64,000 nt of DNA from Tridacna crocea (GCA_943736015.1 OX031059.1:49487159-49551158), one strand, 5' to 3'; counted from the stretch's first letter, positions 1 to 12,027 are shown. Numbers and translations: made by a program. The notes: generated by a model from the sequence alone, not told the origin.

Positions 1-110
1 TGAACCATTTTCGAAGTTGTCTGAGATATTATCAAAAAAAAGTTGAGACACCAGATGCCAGACATGGCACGATCACAATAGCTCAACATAAGCACTTCGC
101 GCTCAAAAGA
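1..110 (+). mobile_element. H element, 3' end only
   Basis: It ends with GATCACAATAGCTC, a decayed AAGCACTTCGCGCTC hairpin (93-107) and GAGCTAAC, the usual 3' terminus of the H family. The left part is outside the window. Confidence 0.6.
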
Positions 111-136
111 GCTAACAACATAGTAAAGGCACAGTA

Positions 137-301
137 ACTCCTTACCAAATGGCAAAATTTTAGACCAGTCTAATTTTGAAAGCATTTGCAGACGACAAAA
201 TATATTTAGTAAAATAAATCAGAATTTTTTTTGGGAATAGTAGAAAACATTGTAGGAAAAGAAGAAATTGCTGGTTACCAGCAATTTTTTCTACCCTATC
301 A
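137..301 (+). mobile_element. TTAA-HP copy, 5' part
   Basis: It runs from TAACTCCTTACC through the hairpin (GAAAACATTGTAGG, centre GGTTACC) and stops where the next H element begins. The hairpin inner stem has the AAATTGCTGG form. Confidence 0.7.
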
Positions 302-303
302 AA

Positions 304-1230
304 CAACAAGAGGGCCAAGATGGCCCTGGATAGCTCACCTGAATTTTTTAGAAGACCATAGCCTTTTTTTTGAGGAATTGAAACAATGGAAACAAATCCA
401 TTATTTTGCCAAGCAATTTTCAAAAGGTCACCTGTAAAAGTCATTTCAAAATCTGACCATCAGTTTCAGAAAAGAAGAATTTTTAAGAATTTCTTAATTT
501 CCATATAGTGCAAGTAGTCCCCATTCACCAGAGCATGTTTCTTGACAGATAAAAATTTCCCAAACAATTTTTGAAAAGGGTCATTCAAGGAAAATTTCTT
601 TGAAATTATTTAAAAATCTGACCATCAGTTTCAGAGAAGAATTTTCAAGAATTCCTTCATATCTGTATAGTGCACATAGACCCCATTCACCAGAGCCATG
701 TTTCTTGACGGATCAAAATTTCGCGAACATATATTGAAAAGAGTCACCCAAGGAATATCTCTGTGAAATTATTTCAAGATCTGACAAGCCATTTCAGAGA
801 AGAAGAATTTTCAAGAATTTCTTCATGTCCGTATAGTGCAAGTAGCCCCCATTCACCAGAGCCATGTTTCTTGACAAATCAAAATTTCGCGAACAATTTT
901 TTAAAAGGGTTACCCAATGAACATCCCTGAGAAATTATTTCAAAATCTGACCAGCCATTCAGAGAAGAAGAATTTTCAAGAATTTCTTCATGTCCGTGTA
1001 GTGCAAGTAGCCCCCATTCACCAGAGCCATGTTTCTTGACGTTCAAAATTTCGCAAACAATTTTTGAAAAGGGTCACCCAAGGAACATTTCTGTGAAATT
1101 ATTTTAAAATCCTGCCAGCGGTTTCAGTGAAGAAGATTTTTAAAGAATTTCTTAGAAAATTCCATTTGGTTGCCATGGCAACCAGAGTTTTTGACGGAAC
1201 CAAATTGTGTGTTGTGCTCAGGTGAGCTAA
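304..1230 (+). mobile_element. H element, near complete (about 925 bp)
   Basis: It starts AACAAGAGGGCCAAGATGG, whose 5' hairpin is AGGGCC/GGCCCT, followed by GCTCACCTG. It ends GTGCTCAGGTGAGCTAA. Between lie five tandem units with a 164-166 bp step (homologous CAGTTTCAG points near 461, 626, 790, 956, 1119). No coding capacity is seen. A Helentron-associated (HINE-like) origin is inferred. Confidence 0.7.
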
Positions 1231-1316
1231 AAATCACATCATTGGGCCATACTGAAATAGTCCCCTGCACATGCCTTCAATCTGGATAGGTCTGAAATTT
1301 TGTTGTGAAGCAGAGG

Positions 1317-1511
1317 TTAACCCTTTCTCAAACAAGCCCTGGTTTTTACGTCTTTGCAGTAAAAGTCTCGTAACGAGCAATTTCTCCTTTTCCCACAGTG
1401 TTTTCTACCCTGTTTGAGATCTTTCTCGCATTTTCTCCAAATCTAGAATTGTCGTCTGCAAACTCTTTTGGTTTGGAAGAGTCCAAAATCTGTCGTTTGG
1501 GAAGGGGTTAA
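1317..1511 (-). mobile_element. TTAA-HP copy, subfamily C
   Basis: The TTAA ends are intact. The inner hairpin reads GTAACGAGCAATTTCTCC, but the left outer stem is missing, so only the right arm of the hairpin survives. Confidence 0.7.
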
Positions 1512-1843
1512 AGTCTATATTGTGTGGTAACGGGTTAACCTTGATCCTTATAAGTTTTCCCTATTTTCATGGTTACATCCTGCTAATTTTGCTGCAAGGT
1601 GACAAGGTCAGCTTCCATGATGTAACCTTTTTGTCGGAATATTTGCAGTCTGCATGAAAAACTCTTATCAAAGGATTAATACTACATCATAACAAAAAAA
1701 GATTATTAGATGGTACATTTCAAGCAGTTTGATCTTAATCAAAAACAAATAAATTCACACATAAGACTTGAAGGATAAAATGCAAGTTGTTTATCTGACC
1801 GAATTTTCAAACAGGAAAAATAAACAATGATTACGCTACACAC
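1512..1843. other. Unassigned sequence
   Basis: No exon, known repeat end or palindrome was recognised in this AT-rich stretch. Confidence 0.4.
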
Positions 1844-2734
1844 TTAACCCTTTACCTCACAAGGCATTTTTATGGTATCTCTAATTGACCCTAAATATCA
1901 GCAAGGATGAATCTGTTTCTTATGTGTATATGACACCTTTTGATAGCATAGAAAACATTGTGGCAAAAGGTGAAATTGCTCGTCACGAGCAATTTCACCT
2001 TTTGCCACAATGTTTTCTAAAGGCTCCTACAAGTAATGCGTAGAAATGAGTATCTGTAGAGTAAAGGGTTAACCCATTACCAAACAACAATATTTTAGAC
2101 TGGTCCAAATTGAAAGCACTTGCAGACAACAAAATAAAAGTAACTGAAAATTTGAAATTTGTTTTGTGAAGGGTAGAAAACATTGTGGGAAAAGGAGAAA
2201 ATGCTGGTTACCAGCATTTTCTCCTTTTCCCACACTGTTTTCAAAAGCTTTCTTTCTCAGGGGCGTCAAAAGTAGGGATTGTGTGGTAATGGGTTAACCC
2301 TTTACCATATGGAAAAAGCATTTTCAGAATACTGATGACAACTTCAGTAGGACTCAAATGGCAGACTTTTTCCTCCATATGGTAAAAAACTTTGTGGGAA
2401 AAGGAGAATTGAATATTGGTTACCAGCATCTTCTCCTTATCCCACAATGTTTTCAAATGGCTTCTTCCTCAAGGTTATTAAAAGTTGGGATTGCTTGGTA
2501 TATGGTTAACTCTTTACCAAACGATCCCTGTTTTTTACGACCCTGATATAGAAGCCTTTTGAAAACATTGTGGGAAAAGGAGAAAATGCTGGTAACCAGC
2601 ATTTTCTCCTTTTCCCAGAATGCTTTCTACTCTGCTAGAAACAAAATTCAAATTTTGAGTTACCTTTATTTTGTCGTCTGCACATGCTTCGGATTTGGAC
2701 CAGTCTAACATTTTGTCGTTTGGTAATGAGTTAA
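1844..2734. mobile_element. Chain of four TTAA-HP units sharing TTAA junctions
   Basis: Units are 1844-2072 (subfamily B, hairpin with GGCAAAAGGTGAAATTGC), 2069-2297 (A, plus), 2294-2509 (A, plus, diverged left arm) and 2506-2734 (A, minus). Each junction has a single TTAA used by both neighbours. Confidence 0.88.
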
Positions 2735-3324
2735 GCCAGTTCAAGACAAACTTAAGGCTCATCCATATGGAAAGCACTAACTGTTGCAAACAACAAAATG
2801 TGGCTTTTTATCGGAAGAAAAAACATAAAATTTTGGAATAAACCAAATTGACAGCATTTACAGATTGTTGCTAATAATTATGATAATTTCTGTAAGGGTA
2901 GAATACATTGTGATAGAAAACATTGTGGGAGTTGCAGAAAATCAGTGTTTTTTTGCCCTTCACAGACAAACTTCAATCATAATTTAGCCACATTTTATGT
3001 GGCGTCTGCTACTGCTTTGGACTAAACCAAATTGAAAGCATTTACAGACAACCAAATAGATGTTGCTCATAATTATGATAATTTCTGTAAGGGTAGAATA
3101 CAATGTGGTAGAATACATTGTGGGAATTGCAGAAAACCACAATGTTTTTTAACCCTTCACTGCTTTGAGTTCAGGGAGGTCTCATTTTTTTTTTCATTTT
3201 TCTGAAGGGGTTTTTGCTACAGGAAACTGTGGAGTGGTAAGCCTTTCATCATTCTGAGGCCCTTATAACTTTTCCTCATTCATAAACTATATAACAAGTC
3301 ATTTTTGTACAACACTAAGGGAGC
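2735..3324. other. Diverged TTAA-HP remnants and unassigned sequence
   Basis: Two imperfect repeats (about 2830-2960 and 3015-3150) share AAATTGACAGCATTTACAGA-like and GTAGAATACATTGTG stretches, so they look like a locally duplicated, decayed arm. The rest is unassigned. Confidence 0.4.
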
Positions 3325-3786
3325 TAAAGGTGGCCCTTCAGATTTTGGGACAAAAATTTTACAAAAATACAAAAAAATCATCCTTATACTCCCAAAGCCT
3401 TATAATTTTCATTCATTAAACCCCAATAGTCGAAAACCATCCGACAACTAGATAAATTAGAGATTTACATACGAAGATTCAAACATAGCGTCCGAAGTTC
3501 TAGACATTATGGAAAATAATTACATGTTTGTTATGGAATTTAATAGTCATTAGTCACATGGAAGTCACTTAACATTCCCACAATGCTTTTTTGATTTTAG
3601 CGGGAAATCTAAAAATAGCTTAAGAGGCTACGTAGCCTTTTAAGGGAATACCACCAAAAAAAAAATGTTTTTGTAATTTTATGATTCTTAATTACTGATG
3701 ATTTGTATTGTTTTTTCATATAAATTTCATTGACTTATATATTTTTTAATTTGGTGTGATCTGAAAATTCTAAATACCCACCTTTA
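3325..3786 (+). mobile_element. AAAGGTGG-ended element (K family), 462 bp
   Basis: It starts TAAAGGTGGCCCTTCAGA and ends ACCCACCTTTA, a short inverted terminal repeat. Compared with the arms at 51311-52412 it lacks about 90 internal bases. A TA or TTAA target is likely; no protein is encoded. Confidence 0.7.
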
Positions 3787-3795
3787 AGAACACAT

Positions 3796-3945
3796 TTAAC
3801 CCTTTACCAAACAAGGAGAAAATGCGGACAAATAGCATTTTCCTCTGTTCCCATGACATTGAGTACCATTCCACTCTCAAATTTCAAATTTTGAGTCATA
3901 TTTATTTTGTTGCCAGCAAATGCCTTAAATTTGGACAAGTCATCA
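3796..3945 (-). mobile_element. TTAA-HP fragment
   Basis: One end (TTAACCCTTTACC) and the TGCCAGCAAATGCC arm remain; the hairpin has decayed. Confidence 0.55.
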
Positions 3946-4001
3946 TTCAATGATATTTCCTAGTCGATACCTAGCAGTCACAAGTCAGCTGAGATAGAGG
4001 T

Positions 4002-4860
4002 TTAACTCATTACCAGACAACAATTTTTTGGCTTATCCGAATCGAAAGCATTTGCAGATGATAAAATAAGTGACTGAAAATTTGAAATTTGTTTTGTGGG
4101 TACTAGCATTTCCTCCTTTTTTCCCATGATGTTTTCTACAGGCTTCTTTCTCAGGGCCGTTAAAAGTAGGGATTGTGTGGTAATGGGTTAACCCTTTCCA
4201 AAACAACCCCTGGATTTTACCATACTGGGACAGAAGGCTTTTGAAAACAGTGTAGGAAAAGGAGAAAATGCTGTTGCATTTTCTTCTTTTCCTACAATGT
4301 TTACTACCCTATCATAGATAAGAATCATCATTTGCATTACATTTGATTCTTTTTCTGTAAACACATTTGATTTGGTCTAGCCTAAAATTTAGTCGCTTGA
4401 CAAAGGGTTAACCCTTTACCACACAATGACAACTTTTAACGACCCTGGGAAAGAAGCCTTTTCAAAACATTTTGGGAAAAGGAGAAAATGCTGGTAACCA
4501 GCATTTTCTCCTTTTTCCAAAATGTTTTTTACTCCATCAAATAATGATTGCACTGTTTGAGTCAAACTGAAATGGTCGTCCGCAAATGCTTTCAATTTAG
4601 ACAAGGCTTAAATTTTGTTGTCTGGTAAAGGGTTAACCCTTTCCCAAACAATCCCTGGTTTTTACAGGTCTGGAATAATGGCCTTTTGAAAACATTGTTG
4701 GAAAAGGAGAAAATGCTGGTAACCAGCATTTTGTCCTTTCCCATAATGTTTTTTATCCTATCATAGACAAAAATCATCTTTTCAGCAAGAGTTGAATTGT
4801 CGTCTGCAAATGCTTTCAATTTAGTCTAGTCCAAAAGTTTGTTGTTTTGGAAAGGGTTAA
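4002..4860. mobile_element. Second chain of four TTAA-HP units
   Basis: Units are 4002-4191 (plus), 4188-4411 (minus), 4408-4636 (minus) and 4633-4860 (minus), each pair sharing one TTAA. In the second unit the hairpin apex is shortened to GCTGTTGC. Confidence 0.87.
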
Positions 4861-4964
4861 ACAGATAATGAAAACATCATTATTGTCCTTGGAATTTTTT
4901 CAACAACCTACTGATACATTCTAGACAACATACCTTCCAACTACAGGTAATGCGATACTACACA

Positions 4965-5065
4965 ATGCCAACTTACTGAACCTGGGATAAAACCTTTTGA
5001 AAACATTGTAGGAAAAGGAGGAAATGCTGGTAACCACACAGAAATTGGCATCTGCAAATGCTTTT
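4965..5065 (-). mobile_element. TTAA-HP fragment
   Basis: Left hairpin arm GAAAACATTGTAGG through GGTAACC is present; the right arm is missing and the sequence jumps to the GCATCTGCAAATGC arm. Confidence 0.5.
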
Positions 5066-5185
5066 GACACTTATCCTGCTAAGTAACTAAAATTAAATTT
5101 TCAATTCGATAGTAAAAACTCAAAACTTTATATTTCAAAGGTATGTTTCCGAGAAAAATATCTCTAGATCAGACAGCATAGGTCC

Positions 5186-5220
5186 AAGATCAGACTGCAC
5201 ATTCTGTGCAGTCTGATCTT
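5186..5220. repeat. Perfect 16-bp-arm palindrome
   Basis: AAGATCAGACTGCACA and its exact complement flank a TTC loop. Related AATCAGACTGCACTG wording recurs near 30035, so it belongs to a dispersed repeat. Confidence 0.6.
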
Positions 5221-5345
5221 GATCTAAGCTGTCCGCAAAAGGTCGGTGAGTCCTGCCTGAAAACCAAACCACCTTAATTTTAAATCTTTTATATCTAAAT
5301 ATATCTGAGTTGAAAACATGCTACTCAAAATCATTCAGGGTTTAA

Positions 5346-5574
5346 TTAACTCTTTACCACACAAGAAAATTTTAGACTGCTCCAAATTGAAAGCATTTGC
5401 AGACAACAAAATAAAGGCGATTCAAAAATAGAAATTTGTTCTGGGAAGGGTAGAAAACACTGTGGGAAAAGGAGAAAATGCTGGTTACCAGCATTTTCTC
5501 CTTTTCCCACAGTGTTTTCAAAAGGCTTCTTTCTCAGGGGCATCAAAAGTAGGGATTGTGTGGTAATGGGTTAA
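5346..5574 (+). mobile_element. TTAA-HP copy, intact
   Basis: Both TTAA ends are present. The hairpin carries the paired variant CACTGTGGG / CCCACAGTG on both arms. Confidence 0.88.
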
Positions 5575-5691
5575 TACATGACATTGAGCAAACATAGTGA
5601 GATTTGAAGATTGTCTCAGCCTAGATTATCAGCTGTACTTGTTAGACTGAGCAACTGGGCTCAATGCCACAAAGGCTTTGACAAGACAAAG

Positions 5692-5921
5692 TTAAACTCA
5701 TCACCACATGAAAAAAATTTTAGACTTTCTGAATTGAAAGCATTTGCACATGACAAAACAAAAGTGACTGAAAATTTTTAATTTGTTTTATGAAGGGTAG
5801 AAAACATTGTGGGAAAAGGAGAAAATGCTAGTTACCAGTATTTTCTCCTTTTCCCACAATGTTTTCTACAGGCTGTTTTTCCATGGTCGTCAAAAGTAGG
5901 GATTGTGTGGTTATTGGTTAA
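5692..5921 (+). mobile_element. TTAA-HP copy, intact
   Basis: The hairpin apex is changed on both sides (GCTAGTTACCAGTA), and the ends read AAACTCATCACC and GGTTATTGGTTAA. Confidence 0.82.
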
Positions 5922-6084
5922 CACAGGTCAACCACAGAAGGTAATCTACCGACTCGGAGCTGAGACTTGTGTTCTTTACGAACTTACAACTATGTTGACT
6001 TGTCCAAACTGAAAGATGACATATTAAATGAGGCAAAAATGCTGGATATTGTCTTTGAATGGGAAACGTTGTGGGAAATGGAGG

Positions 6085-6556
6085 CAAGAAGGCCATTGGC
6101 CCTAAGGCGCTCACCTGAGTAAAAGTCATTTAGAACTAATAAAGCTAACCCTTTACGTGATATGCCAATTTGAGGCTCTTCCATTTCAGCAGCAAATAAA
6201 GATATGACGTCAAAAATATGGATAAATGAGGATACAAATATCTGATTGAGTGGAAAACATTATGGAAAAAGGAGAAATTGTACAGAAAACAACTTGACCA
6301 CCATTCATTTGTAACAAGACTGGAAATGTGACCTTCAAGTTTCTTTCTAAAATCAAATTTTGTCCAAGTGACCTATCTGACATGTCCAAGATATTATGAA
6401 GACAACATTCTGACCAAGTTTCATAAAACGGGGACTGAAAATGTGGCCTCTAGCGGGCACACAAGGAAACTCTTTATATCTGGACAACCAATGATGCAAA
6501 ACCCACAGAGCACAATGACAAAAGCTCATCTTGAGCACTTAGTGCTCAGGTGAGCT
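6085..6556 (+). mobile_element. H element with a nested TTAA-HP copy
   Basis: The 5' end is AGAAGGCCATTGGCCCT then GCGCTCACCTGAG; the 3' end is GAGCACTTAGTGCTC then AGGTGAGCTT. Between them sits a subfamily D TTAA-HP remnant (about 6147-6300: AACCCTTTACGTGATATGCC, hairpin left arm only). Confidence 0.6.
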
Positions 6557-6629
6557 TTAAGTGCTGGATAATACAAGCATGTCATCCTTTTCTCTCAGTA
6601 TGTTCAAATAATCTCTCCTTAAGGGTCAT

Positions 6630-7083
6630 TTAACCCATTACCACACAATCCCTACTTTTGACGCCCCTGAGAAAGAAGGCTTTTGAAAACCCTGTGGGAA
6701 AAGGAGAAAATGCTGGTAACCAGCATTTTCTGCTTTTCCCACAGTGTTTTCTACCCTTTCCAGAACAAATTTCAATTTTTCAGTCACATTTATTTTGTCG
6801 TCTGCAAATGCTTTCAATTTGGACCAGTCTAAATTTTTCTCGTGTGGTAATGGGTTAACTGTTTACTCCATAGATACTCATTTCGATGCATTGCTTGTAG
6901 GAGCCTTTGGAAAACATTGAGGCAAAAGGTGAAATTGCTCGTAACGAGCAATTTCACCTTCTGCCACAATGTTTTCTACACTATCAAAAGGTGTCATATA
7001 CACATAAGAAATGGCTTTATCCTTGCTGTTATTTAGGGTCAATTAGAGATACCACAGAAATGCCTTATGGGGTAAAGGGTTAA
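6630..7083 (-). mobile_element. Two TTAA-HP units sharing a TTAA (A then B)
   Basis: 6630-6858 is subfamily A with ends CCATTACCACAC / GTGTGGTAATGG. 6855-7083 is subfamily B with hairpin GGCAAAAGGTGAAATTGC and the B-specific arm GTGTCATATACACATAAG. Confidence 0.87.
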
Positions 7084-7211
7084 AGTTTGCATTGTTTAGT
7101 GAAACAGTTAAAGTGTCAGAGCAAAAGAAATACCTAATAAGGGATAAGATTCAAGCCTTCATCCATATCTCATTATCCCCTTTTATCTTAATTCTATTAA
7201 CCTTTTCTCTA

Positions 7212-7433
7212 TTAACCCATTACCACACATTCCCTACTTTTGACGACCCTGTGAGAGAAGCCTTTAGAAAACATTGTGGGAAAAGGAGAAAATGCTGGTA
7301 CCCAGCATTTTCTCCTTTTCCCTCAATGTTTTCTACTCTTCACAAAACAAATTTCAAACTTTCAGTCACTTTTGTCATCTGCAAATGCCTTTGATTAGGA
7401 CAAGCCTAAAATATTGTCGTTTGGTAATGAGTA
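7212..7433 (-). mobile_element. TTAA-HP copy
   Basis: The left TTAA is intact and the right one has become GTAA. The hairpin centre is GGTACCC. Confidence 0.83.
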
Positions 7434-7982
7434 ACTCTGTGGTGACACCTTATTGAAAACGTTGTACCAAATAGAGATCATCCTGCTCTGCACAAGTATT
7501 TTGTCCATTTGTGACAATGTTTTTCCTCTTACTTTTGTATTCTTAATATATGTTTTCCATCAAAACCTAATGATACCTTCAATTATACTCAAAATACTTA
7601 CCCAAAACTTTACACGACAAATAATAGATTTCCACTTTACACTACTTTAGTTGCCTTTGCAGCAAATGGTAAGATCAAGATCAGACAGCAAAAAACAAGC
7701 AATCTGTTCATTAGTCTACATTGTCTGTTTTACTCAGATACCCAAAACAAAGACAACTCTGATATTGCTCAAACCTGGGTTTACTTTGGCTGTATGGATG
7801 AACCCTTTTGCAGGTAAAATATTAGTAACAAGCATTTTGTCATTTTCTTACAATGTTTTCTATCTTATCAAAGACAACTAGCACAATTTGACCCACAGTC
7901 AGTGTGTATTTTCTGCTGTTCTGATCCGTTTCGGAAATGTTTTCAATTTAAACTGTTGCATGCCATGAAGAATGACTGATTG
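7434..7982. other. Unassigned sequence with one decayed hairpin arm
   Basis: A CATTTTGTCATTTTCTTACA tract near 7835 looks like a worn TTAA-HP right arm. No exon was seen. Confidence 0.35.
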
Positions 7983-8414
7983 ATTAAATGACTGTACCAC
8001 ACGATAGAATTTTAAACTAGTCCAAATTGAAAGCATTTTAATTTTTTAAATGCTTTTGAGAAATTGAAATTGGATATGAAAAGGGTAGAAAAACATTGGG
8101 GGAGAGGGAGAAAATCCTGGTTACCAAAATTTTCAAAATGCTTCTTTCTCAGGGTCGTTAAAAGTCGAGATTATGACATAATGGGTTAACCCTTTAACAA
8201 ACCATCCCTGGTTTTTACGGCCCTGAAAAAGAAGCCTTTTGAAAACATCATGGGAAAAGGAGAAAATGCTGGTAACCAGCATTTTTTCCTTTTCCCACAA
8301 TGTTTTCTTCCCTACTGGAAACAAATTTTAATATTTAACCTGTGTTTATTTTGTCATCAGCAAGTGCTTTCAATTTGGACCAGTCTAAAATTTTGTTGTT
8401 TGGGAAAGGGTTAA
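7983..8414. mobile_element. Two TTAA-HP units sharing a TTAA
   Basis: 7983-8189 (plus) has lost most of its hairpin right arm. 8186-8414 (minus) is complete, with CCATCCCTGGTTTTTACGG at the left. Confidence 0.8.
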
Positions 8415-8539
8415 TCATGTTTTACACCAATTTCAGCATTATTTCAATTATATCACAGTAAAATCTTACTTATTTATATATTTCCTGGGTTTTGACAGGA
8501 CTAGGCTACCTCTCTGAAGTGTCCTACCCATGGACATTC

Positions 8540-8650
8540 CCACAAAAAACACAGTGGTTCCAGCGAGGTTCAAACCCAGGTCATTAGTCCTACACTTTAC
8601 TTTACCACTAATACAGGACTCTGATAAACATAACAGATTGTAGTCTGGTA
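8540..8650 (-). repeat. tRNA-headed SINE fragment
   Basis: On the minus strand TTAGTGGTAAAGT (A-box-like) precedes GGTTTGAACCT (B-box-like) at tRNA-like spacing, but there is no foldable tRNA cloverleaf by eye. Confidence 0.4.
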
Positions 8651-8690
8651 AAGAGTTAGGGTTAGTCATTTAATCAGGCACACCCTGTGA

Positions 8691-9362
8691 CTCTTTACCA
8701 AACAACAAAGTTTTACACTGGTTCAAACTGAAAGCATTTGCAGATGACATTTGAATAAAACTGAAAAGTTTTAATTTGAATTGGAAAGGGTTGAAAATAT
8801 TGTGAGAAATGGAGAAAATGCTGGTTACCAGTATTTTCTCCCTTTCCCATCATGTTTTCAAATGGCTTCTTTCTTGGGGGCATAAAAAGTCTAGACTGTG
8901 TAGTAAAGGTTAACTCTTTACCAAGCAATCATGTTAAGTCATTTATACCAAACGACAATATTTTAGGCTTGTCCAAATCAAAAACATTTGCAGACGACAA
9001 AATGAAAGTGACTGAAAAGTTGAAATTAGTTTTGTGACCGGTACTAAACATTGTGGGAAAAGGAGAAAATGCTGGTTACCAGCATTTTCTCCTTTTCCCA
9101 CATTTGTTTCAGGAGCGTCAAAAGTAGGGATTGTGTGGTAATAGGTTAACTCTTTACCAAACATTGAATTATAGACTGGTCAAAATTGAAAACATCTGCA
9201 GACGAGAAAATAAATGTGCAAATCCAAATTTGATTCGGGAATGTTAGAAAACATTGTGGGGAAAAGGAGAAAATTGTGGTTGCCAGTATTTTCTCCTTTT
9301 CCCAAAATGATTTCAAAAGGCTTTTACCACAGGGTCGTCAAAAGTCGTCATTATACCGGTAC
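8691..9362 (+). mobile_element. Cluster of three TTAA-HP units
   Basis: 8691-8913, about 8940-9149, and 9146-9362 (sharing TTAA with the second). The last unit ends at ACCGGTACC without its TTAA. Confidence 0.8.
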
Positions 9363-9977
9363 CTCCCTTTTCAGAAAACTAACAAGAGTATAAAAAAATA
9401 ATTTCAAGATAGACATAAACGGAATTTCTGATCCGTTAGAAATGTGCAAAAATGTTATTTCTGCATAAATCCTTATTTATCCTTATTTATCAACCAATTA
9501 GAATTTTCACCGGAAGTGCATTACACAGGTCTTACCTCAAAGATCCTGTGATAAAAGGCTTTTGACAATAATGTGGGAAAGGAAGTTAAAACAGTATTTT
9601 CTCCTTTTCTCACTGTTTTCTATCCTTTAACGAACCAAGTATGGAGTCTAAACAATTAGTTGGTATATGATTGTTGTTTGATTGTTCCAGGTACTTATCC
9701 GCACTTTCCTGGATTTTCTTTTACCAGTAATTTGCACATCAAATTTCTAGGCGACTGGATCTAGAGTCTAACAGTTACAATATCCTAAGGCAAGCTGGCT
9801 ATTAAAATATAGTTTAATGACACACTTCTACATGCCACTAGGTTTTTTACGCTAAAATAACCTCACATAACCTGGCCTATTAAAACAGTCCTCATAATGA
9901 TTTACTGGCTTGACAATCTATTTAAACAGCTATAAACACCTTGCACTTTACACTGCCTCATTGTAATATTATTTCAT
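9363..9977. other. Unassigned sequence
   Basis: It contains a hairpin-arm remnant near 9565-9620 (AATGTGGGAAAGGAAG ... TTTTCTCCTTTTCTCAC) and otherwise nothing I recognise. Confidence 0.35.
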
Positions 9978-10200
9978 TTAACTCTCTTTCACACAATCCC
10001 GACTTTTAACACTCCTGTGAAAGAAGCCTTTTGAAAACATTGTGGGAAAAGGAGAAAATGCTGGGCAAACCAGCATTTTCTTCTTTTTCCATAATGTTTT
10101 CTTTCCTTCCTAAAACAAATTTCAGTCACATTAATTTAGTCGTCTGCAAAGGCTTTGATTTTGGACCAGTCTATAATTTTGTCGTTTGGTAAAGAGTTAA
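9978..10200 (-). mobile_element. TTAA-HP copy, intact ends
   Basis: It starts TTAACTCTCTTTCACAC and ends GGTAAAGAGTTAA. The apex has an extra CA (GGGCAAACC). Confidence 0.83.
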
Positions 10201-10629
10201 AATTAGTAAAATATATTGGTTATATTAATTATTATATTACATGGGTGGATTTGTGAGCATTAAATTTTCTGTTTTATACAGCAAGTGACTCATTCTTCTC
10301 TCCCTCCAAATTTATTATTATATGGGTTGATATAGCATAAGAGTTTGATTTAATTAATATTGAAATCACTAAATAAATCAAACTGAAGTTTTACTTTAGT
10401 TGCAAATATCTTTATCTTCTGGCATATCCAAACTGCTTGGGCTAAAATTTCTAACAACGAATTGCACAATGTGCTGACTTAAGATCATGCAGCACATTCT
10501 GTGTTCTGGTCTTGGCCTACAATGTCCCGATTTTTCTGTTAGCCTGACCACGTTAAGAGTATTAATATTATGTACATAAATATACAAGGGATAAAGTGGC
10601 AGAGTAAAATATAGGCCCATAAATTTATT
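10201..10629. other. Unassigned sequence
   Basis: No repeat end or exon was recognised. Confidence 0.35.
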
Positions 10630-11107
10630 AAGTACATGTCCCAAACAAGCCCTGGCTTTTACAAGTCTTCAGAAAACACTGTGGGAAAAGGAGAAATTGC
10701 TTGTAAAGAGCAATTTCTCCTTTTCCCACAGTGTTTTCTAGCCTTTCGGAAAACTTTATCCCATTCTCATCAAATTCAAATTGTCATCTGCAAACACTGA
10801 GTTTGGGGCAGTCTAAATTTGTCATTTGGGAAAGGGTTAACTCTTTACCAACCGACAAAATATTGGACTAGTCCAAATTCAAATCATTTGCAGACTACAA
10901 AATAAATGTGAATCAAAAATTAAAATTTGATTTGGAAAGCATAGTAAATATTGTGGGAAAAGGAGAAAATACTGACTTTCTCCTTTTCCCATGTAGTTTT
11001 TAAAAGCTTTCTATGGGTTACCAGCATTTTCTGCTGTTCCCACTATGTTTTCAAAAGGCTTCTTTTCCAGGAGCTTCAAAAGTCGGCACTGTGTGGTAAA
11101 GGGTTAA
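10630..11107. mobile_element. Two TTAA-HP units, the second with a duplicated right arm
   Basis: 10630-10840 is subfamily C (GAGAAATTGC, CACTGTGGG / CCCACAGTG). 10837-11107 (plus) carries the right hairpin arm twice, near 10976-11012 and again 11018-11070, after a second GGTTACCAGC. Confidence 0.8.
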
Positions 11108-11147
11108 TTAGAAAAGGTAAATCAAAGACCAGTCACTGCATACTCCT

Positions 11148-11375
11148 TTAATTCTTTAACACACAATCCCGACTTTTAAGAACCCTGAGAAAAAAGCCTT
11201 TTGAAAACATTGCAGAAAAAGGAGAAAATGCTGGTACCCAGCATTTTTTCTTTTCCCACAATGTTTTCTACCCTTCCCAAACCAAATTTCAATATTTCAG
11301 TCACATTCATTTCGTCGTCTGCAAATGCTTTCGATTTGGACAAGCCTAAAATCTTCTTGTGAGGTGAAGAGTTAA
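11148..11375 (-). mobile_element. TTAA-HP copy
   Basis: Both TTAA ends are present; the centre is GGTACCC and the right end TGAGGTGAAGAG. Confidence 0.82.
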
Positions 11376-11793
11376 ACTGAAGTTGGTTCTTGCACTTTTT
11401 TGACTTATCATGTCCATAACATGGAAAGATACATGATACTGTATGTATTGTTGTATGTGAATGGAAGAGCATGTCAAGGTACATTTTCATGTTTCTGTGA
11501 GTTTTTTGTCACTTATGAACACCTGTAAAAGAAAGGCAATACTTCCTAGTAGCTTCTTTCTTTACCAGACAACAAAAGTTTAGATTGTTCCTATTGACAG
11601 AATTGGCAGACAACAAATACTTTTCAATCTTTGCCACACAACAATTTTAGACTTGAGCACAAACCATCGTGAGAAAAAGATTTATATGCCTTACACAACT
11701 ATACATCTAGTCATGTACGATACATGTAATTGCCTTTGCACTAAGCAAAGCTCAAGTTCAGACTGTACATTCTGATCCACACTCTCTGTTTTG
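11376..11793. other. Unassigned sequence
   Basis: A decayed TTAA-HP left end (CTTTACCAGACAACAAAAG, near 11560) is the only recognisable piece. Confidence 0.35.
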
Positions 11794-12016
11794 TTAACTC
11801 TCTATCAAACAATTCTAGGTTTTCATGATCCTGATAAAGAAGCCTCTGAAAAATTGCGGGAAAAGGAGAAAATGCTTGTAACCAGCATTTTCTCCTTTTC
11901 CCACATTTTCTACCCTTCCAACACAAATTTCAATTTCTGAATCACATTTATTGCGTGGTCTGCAAATGCTTCCATTATGTACTGGTCTGAGAACATGTCA
12001 TTAGGTAAAAAGTTAA
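11794..12016 (-). mobile_element. TTAA-HP copy
   Basis: Ends are intact. The outer hairpin stem is shortened to AAAATTGCGGG / CCCACATTTT. Confidence 0.8.
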
Positions 12017-12027
12017 TATACCATATA

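Noticed and set aside
304-1230. A CRISPR-like array of spaced repeats
   Set aside because: The units are contiguous diverged tandem repeats of about 165 bp in a eukaryotic genome, without constant repeats separating unique spacers.
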